A DNA stretch of 64,000 nucleotides from positions 1-64,000 of the forward strand of contig JBNKQR010000005.1 of the NCBI GenBank assembly GCA_050295975.1, written 5' to 3'. Each line of letters opens with the position of its first letter. The first letter of the stretch is position 1. The DNA comes from JAPHTQ01 sp050295975. GTDB lineage: Bacteria > Pseudomonadota > Gammaproteobacteria > Thiohalomonadales > Thiohalomonadaceae. Below the pieces are notes generated by a model. The model made no database searches and was not told the DNA's origin. It was given only the letters and a program-made list of their open reading frames with translations. This document shows positions 9,697 through 18,042 of this stretch, piece after piece. The position numbers were made by a program, and so were the translations under genes.

Positions 9697-11742
9697 CTAT
9701 TTACTAAGACGATTGAAAACGCCGTCCCAATCCTCTTCTGGCGGGTTGTCGGCAAAGAAACCACACCGTTCCAAGTATAATTCGCTTGGCCGGTCTGTGG
9801 GAAATTGGTCCAAAATCGCTTGAAACGCTTCTCTAGCCTCATCCCAGCGTCTTTCCCGATATAGCTTCAACGCTGTCGCAAACAGTCCGACCAACGGGGG
9901 TTCGGGTTCGCTGGCGGGAGAGAGCAGTTCATAAACGGTAGCCGGGATATCCTTCCCTAGCACCCTGATTTTGTCGATTTCGCGGAAATGGAAGTCATCA
10001 CGACTGAGCTGGTAGGCCGCTTCCCCTACCAGGAACTCAACCCCGTAATATTTTGCTGAACCTTCCAGCCGCGCCCCCATGTTCACCGGGTCACCGATGA
10101 CCGTGTACTCCATCTTTTTGCTACGTGAGCCGATGTTTCCCGCCACCACCTCACCAGATTCGATACCGGCACGCAGGGCAAAGGGCTCTTTGCCCTGCTC
10201 TTTCCAGCGGAAGCAGAGCAGCTGCATGGTCTCCTCCATCGCCAGCATACAATTCATCGCCAATTGAGTATGGTTCGCCTGGGGTAGTGGCGCGCCCCAG
10301 TAGACCATGATGCCGTCTCCCATAAACTTGTCCACGGTACCATCGAAGCGATCAACCACCTGAACCATGGCATCGAGGTATTCATTGAGCTGTGAGACCA
10401 CCTCCTGCGGCTTGTGTTTCTCGCTAAATGAGGTGAAACCTCGAATATCGGTGAAGGCCACAGTGATCTCTTTGTTATCGCCGCCGATACGCGCGAGTTC
10501 GGGCTTTCGCTCCAGTCGCGCCACCAGTTTTGGCGAAAGGTAACTGGAGAACATCGAACGCATCTCCCGCGCCAGCCTCTCTAGCACCAGATAGCGATAA
10601 CCTCCTCCAGTGGAGAGAGCAAGGATCACGGCCAGCGATGGATAGATCATGCTCAACCAGTGTCCGGCAATAAAGGCCAGGTAGGTGAACCAGAGATAGG
10701 AAACTAGTAACAGGAGATTTGCAGGCAATACCGCGTAGTAAGGTAGGCGCAGAGTTAGATAGTATGCAGCGAATCCGAGCAAGAGGATGGAAAAGATATC
10801 GAACAGTGCATCCATCCCAGACTGGCTGATGAAACGCCCACTGATGATGCTCTCAGCCACATTGGCGTGCACATCCACCCCGGGAGAGTTTTTATCAAAC
10901 GGCGTAACCCGCAGGTCATAGATACCGAGAGCAGTAGCACCGACAAATAGCACCTTATCCTTCAGCAGCGCTTTATCAATTCGTCCATGTACTACATCGG
11001 TAAAGGAGTAATAGGGGAAGGTTCGAGAAGGGCCAACAAAGTTGATCCACATGGCATAGCTGTAGCCAGGATCTACGGGAATCTCGCGATCGCCTAATGT
11101 GATGCTAAAGCTGCCGAGTTGAAACTCTTTAATATCCAGCGCGGCCATTGCGCCCGCCATACCCAGGGAGGGAACCAGGGTATCCCCGTCCTGCATTAAC
11201 AATAGATTGCGTCGAAAGGTGCCGTCATCTTCTGGTAACAGATTGATATGTGCGACGGCGGCAGCGTTTGATTCAATCTGCGGCAAACTGCGTGTCACCC
11301 CGGTAATCTTTAGATCATGCAGACTAAAGGTTTCCGCCAGAGTGACATTCCCCGCTCTCTTCAGGGCATTGCCAAAAGCCTGATCCACCTCAAAATTTTC
11401 CTGCTCAGGGAAAAAGACGTCCAGCAATACCGCCCTGGCGCCTGCGTTGGACAGCTGCTCTAGAAGGCGAACATATTCGATGCGACTCCAGGGAAAACGA
11501 CCCAGCTCAGCAATACTCTTTTCATCAATGGCAATGATGGCAATCCGATCATCGGGCTTAATCGGACCACGCCACTGACTAAAACGCAGGTCGTAGCTTT
11601 TATCTTCAAAGGCCTCGAAGAAGGGGTTATCGGAGTAGTAGAGAACCACCACCATAAACACAGAGGTGATCGCGACAAGATGCGAGACCAGAGTGAGTCC
11701 TCGCCGGCCGCGTGTAAAAAAGTTGAACAACTTCGAGATCAT
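9697..11742 (-). CDS. CHASE2-domain adenylate/guanylate cyclase
   Basis: A class III nucleotide cyclase with an extracytoplasmic sensor. One N-terminal transmembrane helix (about 16-36) leads into a CHASE2 domain (about 40-305, with IAIIAIDEKSIAELGRFPW). Three membrane helices (about 313-385) follow. The cyclase domain (about 425-610) has both metal-binding aspartates, D432 in FTDIRGFTSF and D476 in KFMGDGIMVYWG, and VIGDPVNMGARLEG. The last 70 residues are TPR-like. The product is probably cAMP, but substrate-specifying residues were not resolved. It is the first gene of a minus-strand run, 67 bases ahead of the giant NHL lipoprotein. Confidence 0.92.
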   Translation of the reverse strand: MISKLFNFFTRGRRGLTLVSHLVAITSVFMVVVLYYSDNPFFEAFEDKSYDLRFSQWRGPIKPDDRIAIIAIDEKSIAELGRFPWSRIEYVRLLEQLSNAGARAVLLDVFFPEQENFEVDQAFGNALKRAGNVTLAETFSLHDLKITGVTRSLPQIESNAAAVAHINLLPEDDGTFRRNLLLMQDGDTLVPSLGMAGAMAALDIKEFQLGSFSITLGDREIPVDPGYSYAMWINFVGPSRTFPYYSFTDVVHGRIDKALLKDKVLFVGATALGIYDLRVTPFDKNSPGVDVHANVAESIISGRFISQSGMDALFDIFSILLLGFAAYYLTLRLPYYAVLPANLLLLVSYLWFTYLAFIAGHWLSMIYPSLAVILALSTGGGYRYLVLERLAREMRSMFSSYLSPKLVARLERKPELARIGGDNKEITVAFTDIRGFTSFSEKHKPQEVVSQLNEYLDAMVQVVDRFDGTVDKFMGDGIMVYWGAPLPQANHTQLAMNCMLAMEETMQLLCFRWKEQGKEPFALRAGIESGEVVAGNIGSRSKKMEYTVIGDPVNMGARLEGSAKYYGVEFLVGEAAYQLSRDDFHFREIDKIRVLGKDIPATVYELLSPASEPEPPLVGLFATALKLYRERRWDEAREAFQAILDQFPTDRPSELYLERCGFFADNPPEEDWDGVFNRLSK

Positions 11743-11855
11743 TGTATTGCCTGCATCGCAGTCCTTTGTCTATCTACCATAGCAAGTGCATGGAAGCAGA
11801 TCATTATGCAGGTGAAACTTATACCCGGCTGAAATCGGGCGGGTGTGACATCGAC

Positions 11856-12518
11856 TCAAACGTTGCCGTAGATAATCAGATGGCGGTCGCTGATCACTTC
11901 CACCTTTAGCGTGTCCAGTCCCGCTTCATGCAACTGCTCACTCACCTCATCCGGGGTGAATGCCGCGTGCAGCGAATTGTAGAAATCCTGTTGCAACACT
12001 TCCGGCTCATTGACCGCATACTGCTGCACCATTTGCCTCGCTGCTTCGCTGGATTCACAACGCCTCAGATCCATAATAAATACGGCGCTACCGGGACGGG
12101 TAAACTGATTCACCGCCTGCCACAACACCTGCGGTTCGATGAGGTGATGCAGCAGGCTGTTGCTAATAACCACGTCGTACTTCTCCAGCGGCATCTCCTC
12201 TACCGGCAGGGTACGGCAGAAAATCCTGATCTGTTCATGTAACCTGGCAAAATCAATACGTTGGCGGGCAAACATCAACATCTGCTCTGCACCATCCAGT
12301 GCGTGAATACGGCAGGCTGGGAAAGCCTCGGCGAAACGCTGAGTGATATCACCGGTACCACAGCCCGGTTCCAGCACCACACCAGTGACCTCGTTGGGAA
12401 ATTTCTCGCGGAAGAGCTCGATGAAGTGGTTATGCGGCTCAGAGAAATCGGCCAGGGCATAGGCCCTGGCCTGTTCGAAGTCGTCCATTAATTCCGTTTC
12501 GGGAATACGCTGCATCAT
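11856..12518 (-). CDS. Class I SAM-dependent methyltransferase
   Basis: A 220-residue methyltransferase with the Rossmann motif I VLEPGCGTGDITQRF (about residues 50-65), an acidic motif II in IHALDGAEQML and a motif around DVVISNSLLHHL. The substrate cannot be told. The start is taken at 12518 because this ATG overlaps the lysA stop as ATGA, implying translational coupling; a start at 12548 would add ten residues inside lysA. In related genomes dapF usually follows lysA, so this gene fills an unusual position; a link to lysine or peptidoglycan chemistry is only a guess. Confidence 0.82.
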   Translation of the reverse strand: MMQRIPETELMDDFEQARAYALADFSEPHNHFIELFREKFPNEVTGVVLEPGCGTGDITQRFAEAFPACRIHALDGAEQMLMFARQRIDFARLHEQIRIFCRTLPVEEMPLEKYDVVISNSLLHHLIEPQVLWQAVNQFTRPGSAVFIMDLRRCESSEAARQMVQQYAVNEPEVLQQDFYNSLHAAFTPDEVSEQLHEAGLDTLKVEVISDRHLIIYGNV

Positions 12519-13768
12519 GCCTCGGGCAATACCTTTTCGCCCTGCCACAGTTGCGTCAGCACCTCACGCTCACGCACTACATACGCCTTATCACCATCGA
12601 CCATCAACTCCACTGCACGGGGTCTGCTGTTGTAGTTGGAGCTCATGGTAAAGCCGTAGGCACCTGCAGAACGCACCGCCAGCAAGTCACCCTCTTCAAT
12701 CGCCAATTCACGATCCTTGCCAAGATAGTCACCGGTCTCACAGATGGGACCGACCACGTCATAGGTTTTGGCCTTCATATCTTCACGCGGTATCACCGGA
12801 AGGATCGCCTGCCACGCCTGGTAGAGTGTCGGGCGTAGCATGTCGTTCATCGCCGCATCGACAATAGCGAAGTTCTTCTCCTCATGGAGCTTCAGGTATT
12901 CGACTCGGGTCAGCAGCATTCCGGCATTACCAACGATGGCACGACCCGGTTCGATCAACACCTTCAGATCACGTCCGGCCAGCCGATCCAGCAGCGGTGC
13001 GACGTAGTCGCCGGGCAGTGGCGGCTCCTCGTCTTTGTAGTTGATACCGAGACCGCCGCCGAGATCGATGTGCGACAGGGCAATGCCCATCTCATAAAGA
13101 TGGTCCACCAGCATGAGCACCCGCTCCAGCGCATCCACAAAGGGGGAGAGTCGGGTCAGTTGCGAGCCGATGTGACAATCGATACCGAGGACGCGAATCC
13201 CCTCCATCTCCGCCGCTCGGGCGTAGACTTCGGTGGCGCGGTCGATGGTGACGCCGAATTTGTTCTCTTTCATCCCAGTGGAGATATAGGGATGAGTCTT
13301 GGCATCCACGTCGGGATTGACCCGTAGCGAGACGGGCGCGCGCAGCCCCATCTCCTGGGCAATAGCATCTATGCGCTCCAGCTCCGATTCCGACTCCACA
13401 TTGAAACAGTAGATCCCCAGCTCCAGCGCCCGGCGGATCTCATTGGTCCGCTTACCCACGCCTGAGAAGACCGCCCTGGCCGGATCACCGCCAGCGGCAA
13501 TCACCCGCTCCAACTCACCCAGTGAGACGATATCGAAACCGGAACCGAGACGCGCCATCAGGTTGAGCACCGCCAGATTGGAGTTGGCCTTAACTGCGTA
13601 GCAGACCAGATGCTCCACCCCTGCCATAGCAGCATCAAAAGCCTGCCAGTGACGCTCAATGGTGGCGCGTGAGTATACATAGGCGGGCGTACCGTACTGT
13701 TGTGCCAGTTCGGTCAGGTCCACCTGTTCGGCGTAGAGACGCCCCTGCTGATAGTTGAAGTAGTCCAT
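12515..13768 (-). CDS. lysA: Diaminopimelate decarboxylase
   Basis: Catalyses the PLP-dependent decarboxylation of meso-diaminopimelate to L-lysine, the last step of lysine synthesis, in the cytoplasm. The 417-residue length is normal. The PLP lysine is K60 in CYAVKANSN; other signatures are HIGSQLTRLSPF, GGGLGINYKDEEPP, EPGRAIVGNAG and the substrate-binding CETGDYLGKDR. The gene follows lptM by nine bases and overlaps the methyltransferase by four. dapF, its usual next neighbour, lies 46 kb away at 59728. Confidence 0.97.
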   Translation of the reverse strand: MDYFNYQQGRLYAEQVDLTELAQQYGTPAYVYSRATIERHWQAFDAAMAGVEHLVCYAVKANSNLAVLNLMARLGSGFDIVSLGELERVIAAGGDPARAVFSGVGKRTNEIRRALELGIYCFNVESESELERIDAIAQEMGLRAPVSLRVNPDVDAKTHPYISTGMKENKFGVTIDRATEVYARAAEMEGIRVLGIDCHIGSQLTRLSPFVDALERVLMLVDHLYEMGIALSHIDLGGGLGINYKDEEPPLPGDYVAPLLDRLAGRDLKVLIEPGRAIVGNAGMLLTRVEYLKLHEEKNFAIVDAAMNDMLRPTLYQAWQAILPVIPREDMKAKTYDVVGPICETGDYLGKDRELAIEEGDLLAVRSAGAYGFTMSSNYNSRPRAVELMVDGDKAYVVREREVLTQLWQGEKVLPEA

Positions 13769-13777
13769 AAACTCCGT

Positions 13778-13921
13778 TTACTTATCTGTATTCTGAGGCT
13801 TTTCTTGCTGTTGTGGCGGCAGGTAGAGTTCACCCTTGGCGCCACAGGCTGAGAGCATACTCAACACGCCCAAAGCGAAAATCACTGCCACCAACAAATA
13901 CTGCGCACGGCAATAACACAT
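13778..13921 (-). CDS. lptM: LptM/YifL-type small lipoprotein
   Basis: A 47-residue lipoprotein. The N-terminal hydrophobic segment ends in the lipobox LSAC with the lipidated Cys at residue 26, and the next residues, CGAKGELYLPP, match the hallmark of LptM (YifL, LppL). In E. coli LptM promotes oxidative maturation of the LptD lipopolysaccharide translocon. It sits nine bases upstream of lysA, the same arrangement as in Pseudomonas and many gammaproteobacteria. The start at 13921 gives a plausible signal peptide, although the MCYCRA beginning is unusual for its extra cysteines. Confidence 0.88.
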   Translation of the reverse strand: MCYCRAQYLLVAVIFALGVLSMLSACGAKGELYLPPQQQEKPQNTDK

Positions 13922-14049
13922 AGCACACCCCAGTCATAAAAGCCCAAGCGGTCGATTATACGGCCTTGGCCTCTAAATAGAAGCCGCTTGCAGTGATGGG
14001 GCCTCACCTCTATCTTGGGCCACACCAAACCATCGAAGAGTTAACCCAC

Positions 14050-14715
14050 ATGAGTGAAGCACTGCTACCTGCTGTTGTCATCGAACCACACCATCCAGCC
14101 GACACTGCGGTGATCTGGTTACACGGTCTGGGGGCCGACGGCCACGACTTCGAACCTATCGTTCCTGAGATGGGGCTGGAGGATATGGCGATCCGCTTTA
14201 TCTTCCCCCATGCGCCGATGCGCCCGGTGACAATCAATAACGGCATGGTGATGCCCGCCTGGTACGACATCACCGCACCCGACCTGAGAGAGGGGCAGGA
14301 TGCCAAAGGGACTCGCGAATCGGAACAGCAGATCCAGGCGTGGATTCAAAACCAGATTGAGAGCGGCATCGCCGCTGAGCGCATCCTCCTCGCCGGATTC
14401 TCCCAGGGTGGGGCCATCGCACTGCACACCGGTCTACGCTACCCACAAACCCTCGGCGGTATCATCGCACTCTCCACCTACCTGCCGCTGGCCGATACGG
14501 TGGCCGACGAAAAACACGCCGCCAACCATAACATTCCGATCTTTATGGCCCACGGTAATGGTGATCCGATCATCCAGATCGATGGCGCGCAGCGTTCTCG
14601 CGATCGACTCATGGAGCTAGGACATGAAGTGGAGTGGCATGAGTACACCATGGCGCATAGTGTTTGTCCGTCGGAGATAGAAGCCATTGCCAATTGGCTG
14701 CGTAAGCGAATTTGA
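14050..14715 (+). CDS. Carboxylesterase / phospholipase-like alpha/beta hydrolase
   Basis: A 221-residue esterase of the carboxylesterase II (EstB, acyl-protein thioesterase-like) family. The oxyanion region is VIWLHGLGADGHDF, the nucleophile is S118 in AGFSQGG, and the acid and base come from HGNGDPI and MAHSVC near the C-terminus. The reading frame extends up to GTG 13993, but family members start close to the first beta-strand, so ATG 14050 is preferred. The gene diverges from lptM-lysA. Natural substrate unknown. Confidence 0.9.
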   Translation: MSEALLPAVVIEPHHPADTAVIWLHGLGADGHDFEPIVPEMGLEDMAIRFIFPHAPMRPVTINNGMVMPAWYDITAPDLREGQDAKGTRESEQQIQAWIQNQIESGIAAERILLAGFSQGGAIALHTGLRYPQTLGGIIALSTYLPLADTVADEKHAANHNIPIFMAHGNGDPIIQIDGAQRSRDRLMELGHEVEWHEYTMAHSVCPSEIEAIANWLRKRI

Positions 14716-14727
14716 TTAGCTGACCCT

Positions 14728-15399
14728 ATGCAGATATCCCGAATTCGTCTCTCAAGTATTGGCGGCAGCGGCATCAAAATGCTTTTGATTTCCCTGCTCA
14801 CCATCACTGCAACAGGTGGTCTTTCATTACTGTTAGCGCAGTTTCATGTCTGGCGGGTGGCGAAGCGGACACCGACCACAGTATCTCGCTGTCGCCAACT
14901 GGTGGTTCTTGGCATGCAGCTTCAGATGGGGGAGTGCAGCGAAGATTTTCGCCAACGCTTGCGTAGAGCACTACGACTACTCGAGTCAGGTACAGGTGAG
15001 TCGATCTGCATACTTGGGGGGGTAACCACTAAAGGAGAGTCGAGCGAGGCGCTCGCAGGGTACAATTATCTAATATCACTGGGCTGTGATGCGAACAAAG
15101 TGCTTCTGGAAGAGCGCTCCCGCCACACCATCGAAAATTTGCAACAAATCCGTCACCTCCTTGGGCAGGAACCCGATTTTACTCTTATCAGCAGCAGCTA
15201 CCACCTGGCACGTAGCGCAGCAATGGCAAGGGGTATGGGCCTGAAGCCGCAGCTTTGCGCTGCGGAGAACTCACTCCAGCTTACGCCACACATCCTCTTC
15301 AGACTCATTATCGAGGGGCTCTTTCTACACTGGTACTACAGCGGACGGTATTGGGCAAAATTGGTCAAAGACCATAAAAGTCTGGAGCGAATTAGCTAA
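14728..15399 (+). CDS. DUF218 (YdcF/ElyC-type) membrane-anchored protein
   Basis: A 223-residue protein with one N-terminal transmembrane helix (about 17-40) and a DUF218 domain. Typical features are LVVLGMQLQ, a GES-EA segment after LGGV, LLEERSRHTIENLQ and SSSYHLARSAAMAR. ElyC and SanA relatives influence envelope polysaccharide carriers, but the reaction is not known. It lies 12 bases after the esterase and just upstream of the aryl-polyene-like cluster, from which it is separated by about 100 bases with a candidate promoter. Confidence 0.8.
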   Translation: MQISRIRLSSIGGSGIKMLLISLLTITATGGLSLLLAQFHVWRVAKRTPTTVSRCRQLVVLGMQLQMGECSEDFRQRLRRALRLLESGTGESICILGGVTTKGESSEALAGYNYLISLGCDANKVLLEERSRHTIENLQQIRHLLGQEPDFTLISSSYHLARSAAMARGMGLKPQLCAAENSLQLTPHILFRLIIEGLFLHWYYSGRYWAKLVKDHKSLERIS

Positions 15400-15417
15400 A
15401 TTACTCTACTCGATTCG

Positions 15418-15446
15418 TTAAATTTTTCGTGTCAAAGGCGTATAAT
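15418..15446 (+). promoter_or_regulatory. Candidate sigma-70 promoter of the polyene-like cluster
   Basis: A perfect TATAAT occurs at 15441-15446. A weak -35 (TTAAAT, 15418-15423) lies 17 bases upstream. The site is 55 bases before the acyl carrier protein start and in the only sizeable gap ahead of the twelve-gene cluster, so it may drive the whole operon. Confidence 0.45.
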
Positions 15447-15501
15447 GTTAACTGCTTCACAAAAATGATGCCTCTAGCATAGTCAGGAATATAGACACCA
15501 A

Positions 15502-15771
15502 ATGTACACGATATCAGCATTGGAAAAAGAAGTTGCCCAACTCATCATCGACACCCTCAATTTGGAGGATATCGCAGTCGATGACATCGATCCGGAAAAC
15601 GCACTATTTAAAAATGGACTGGGGTTGGACTCCATTGATGCACTGGAACTGGCACTGGCCATTTCCCAGAAATATGGTGTGCAACTACGTTCTGATGACG
15701 AGGACAATGCACAGATATTCTCCTCGTTGCGCGCGCTGAGCCAGCATATCGAACGCCGTCGTGAGTCATGA
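15502..15771 (+). CDS. Acyl carrier protein of the polyene-like cluster
   Basis: An 89-residue acyl carrier protein. The phosphopantetheine attachment site is S44 in GLGLDSIDALEL, followed by the helix ALAISQKYGV. It should carry the growing chain for the ketosynthase, reductase and dehydratases encoded downstream. Canonical aryl polyene clusters encode two such carriers (ApeE and ApeF); only this one is present here. The next gene starts inside its last codons at 15761. Similarity to ApeE/ApeF is at family level only. Confidence 0.9.
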   Translation: MYTISALEKEVAQLIIDTLNLEDIAVDDIDPENALFKNGLGLDSIDALELALAISQKYGVQLRSDDEDNAQIFSSLRALSQHIERRRES

Positions 15772-16390
15772 GAAATCGGTGCTGGCATCTCCGTCTGCCT
15801 CACTACTTCTACTTATAGCCTACCCATTTCTGGTGCACATGGGTGTGCTTACCGGCGTGTTCTGGCCGGCTTTGGTAAACCTTATCTTGCTATTTTTTCT
15901 ACAACTTCAATCTTGGCGCACTATCTATTGGGTATTACTTGTTTTTGGAGTAGGAATAGTCGCCGAGCTTACGCCTCACTCAGCGGGCATGATACTTTAC
16001 GCCCCACCAATATTAACGATTCTCCTGCTATTCGGCATTTTTTTTCGTAGTTTGCTACCCGATAGTGACCCTTTAGTCAGCCGCATTGCCAGATTGATGC
16101 ATGAAAATCCCAGCGCCCAATTGCTACGATACACTCATGCGGTGACGATTGGCTGGGTAATATTTCTTCTACTGATGTTAGTTGAAGTGATTGCTCTGAC
16201 ACTTTTTGCTCCGCAGCAGCAGTGGTCTCTTTTCACTAACTTCTACAATTATCTGTTTATAGTTTCTTTCTTCATCGTGGAGTTCTTCTGCCGCCGTTTC
16301 TTTGTCAATCCTGCCGAGCGGATGTCAATAAAGTATTTTCTTTCACGACTCTTTTCCATTAACTACCGCAAACTCTTTCAACAGCGATGA
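15761..16390 (+). CDS. COG4648-type integral membrane protein
   Basis: A 209-residue membrane protein with about five to six hydrophobic segments (roughly 10-30, 31-50, 55-72, 75-95, 130-150, 165-185) and a basic tail. Proteins of this kind lie next to the acyl carrier protein in aryl polyene clusters (ApeG position) and have no established function. It starts at GTG 15761 inside the carrier gene and its TGA overlaps the next ATG, so the three are translationally coupled. This gene looks more A+T-rich than the housekeeping genes elsewhere in the window. Confidence 0.72.
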   Translation: MSHEKSVLASPSASLLLLIAYPFLVHMGVLTGVFWPALVNLILLFFLQLQSWRTIYWVLLVFGVGIVAELTPHSAGMILYAPPILTILLLFGIFFRSLLPDSDPLVSRIARLMHENPSAQLLRYTHAVTIGWVIFLLLMLVEVIALTLFAPQQQWSLFTNFYNYLFIVSFFIVEFFCRRFFVNPAERMSIKYFLSRLFSINYRKLFQQR

Positions 16391-17733
16391 TGTACCAGTT
16401 ATTTCCCCTGCTACCGCGGCCGGATCCGAATGCAACCGTTTCCTGGAATAACGGCAAAGCAATTTCACAACGTTTTTTTCTTAAACAGGCACGACGTCTG
16501 GCACAACGTCTTCCTCAACATGAGTATGTGATAAATCTGTGTGATGATCGCTACCACTTCCTGCTTGTTTTCACTGCAATGTTGTTGCAAGGAAAGACCA
16601 GTCTACTACCAGCCAATCGTTCGCCAGGTGAACTACAAAGTGTCTCTGCACGCTACGGCAACTGCCCTTGCTTCGTGGATAAACCACAGTCTGATCTAAA
16701 TATTGAACAGTATCCGGTCGAACTAGTTGAGATAGAAGACGACACCCCTGAAGACATCCCTGTGTTTCCAGCTTCTCAACGCTGTGTAGTAGTATTCACC
16801 TCGGGTAGTACTGGGCAATCTGTGCCATGGGAAAAAAGTTGGGGAGAACTTTATCGCGGCTCAGAATTTACAGTACGGATGCTAGGTCTAGAAAACAAAG
16901 CACATACCGTGATAGCTACCGTACCGCCTCAACATATGTATGGCCTTGAAACAACAATAATTATGCCACTTGTCGCGGGCATGAGCCTGCACAATGGGCG
17001 ACCATTTTTCCCTCACGACCTGCAACAAACATTATCCTCTCTAACTGCTCCTGGTCTATTAGTAACGACACCGATACACCTTAACGCCTGTGTGAAGGCA
17101 AATCTCTCCTGGCCAGAAGTTAACAGAATCATCTCTGCCACCGCACCACTCTCAACCCAGCTGGCGCAAAGCGCTGAGAAACATTTTAACGCTCAGATAC
17201 AGGAGATCTATGGAAGCACCGAAACAGGTGCTATCGCCACACGCAGAACAAGTGTGGAGAAAAAGTGGACCCTCCATCATGGGCTACAGATTCATGCCGA
17301 TACAGTCGACAATGAATCTATTACGGTTTCGGGTGGTCATCTACTTCATCCTGTGGTCCTACATGACCGTATTTGCAAAGAGAGCGAGAACCGCTTCACC
17401 CTCCTCGGTCGAAATAGCGATATGATTAAGATTGCCGGCAAGCGGGTTTCACTCAGTGATCTAAACCATAAGCTGTTAGCTATACCCGGAGTGAAGGACG
17501 GGGTGTTCTTTGAAGCGCCCGCAAATGGGCAGCAATCGATTTCTCGACTCTGTGCTTTGGTGGTGGCACCAGAACTTTCTCACGAAGAGATCCTGGAGAG
17601 ACTTAAAAATCAAATTGACCTCGTATATCTTCCAAGACCACTTTATCAGGTAGCCCAACTACCACGTACAGAATCCGGCAAATTACCTCGCCATGAACTG
17701 CTTAAGCTGTTAGCGCAGTTAAGGAGAGACTAA
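16387..17733 (+). CDS. AMP-dependent acyl/aryl-activating ligase (ApeH-like)
   Basis: A 448-residue member of the ANL adenylating family. The phosphate-binding loop is FTSGSTGQSVPWEKS, an aromatic-stacking motif is EIYGSTETGAI, and the C-terminal part has LGRNSDMIKIAGKRVS and the catalytic-lysine context ESGKLPR. It is short for an acyl-CoA synthetase, as in ApeH, which in aryl polyene pathways loads an aromatic starter acid such as 4-hydroxybenzoate on the carrier protein. The starter used here cannot be read from sequence. Start at 16387 overlaps the preceding stop as ATGA; 16390 is an alternative. Confidence 0.82.
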   Translation: MMYQLFPLLPRPDPNATVSWNNGKAISQRFFLKQARRLAQRLPQHEYVINLCDDRYHFLLVFTAMLLQGKTSLLPANRSPGELQSVSARYGNCPCFVDKPQSDLNIEQYPVELVEIEDDTPEDIPVFPASQRCVVVFTSGSTGQSVPWEKSWGELYRGSEFTVRMLGLENKAHTVIATVPPQHMYGLETTIIMPLVAGMSLHNGRPFFPHDLQQTLSSLTAPGLLVTTPIHLNACVKANLSWPEVNRIISATAPLSTQLAQSAEKHFNAQIQEIYGSTETGAIATRRTSVEKKWTLHHGLQIHADTVDNESITVSGGHLLHPVVLHDRICKESENRFTLLGRNSDMIKIAGKRVSLSDLNHKLLAIPGVKDGVFFEAPANGQQSISRLCALVVAPELSHEEILERLKNQIDLVYLPRPLYQVAQLPRTESGKLPRHELLKLLAQLRRD

Positions 17734-18042
17734 ATGCAAACTTTTAAATCTACATGCTGCATTCGAGCTAACCACCCGGCTCTGTCAGGCCATTTCCCTG
17801 GAAATCCGGTAGTACCAGGTGTAGTGATTCTTGATTGTATTCTCCAGGCATTAGATGAAATACCGGGCAAACTCTCACTCGTACAGATACGTGATACCAA
17901 ATTCATTTCACCATTATTACCTGAACAGACAATGTCCATCCTGATCGGGATACGCGACGAAAAGAGTGCGACCTTCGAGTGCCGAACGACAGACCGCCTC
18001 ATTGCTCAGGGGAATGTCTCTCTTCAACGGAATATTGCATGA
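17734..18042 (+). CDS. ApeI-like 3-hydroxyacyl-ACP dehydratase (hotdog fold)
   Basis: A 102-residue hotdog protein with the FabZ-type motif GHFPGNPVVPGVV, whose His (about residue 20) is catalytic; the helix after it reads ILDCILQAL, with an aspartate where FabZ carries glutamate. It should dehydrate 3-hydroxyacyl carrier-bound intermediates to the 2,3-unsaturated form. In known aryl polyene pathways ApeI pairs with ApeP, and an ApeP-like gene is present at 23783. Its ATG immediately follows the ligase stop, and its own TGA overlaps the next start. Confidence 0.8.
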   Translation: MQTFKSTCCIRANHPALSGHFPGNPVVPGVVILDCILQALDEIPGKLSLVQIRDTKFISPLLPEQTMSILIGIRDEKSATFECRTTDRLIAQGNVSLQRNIA

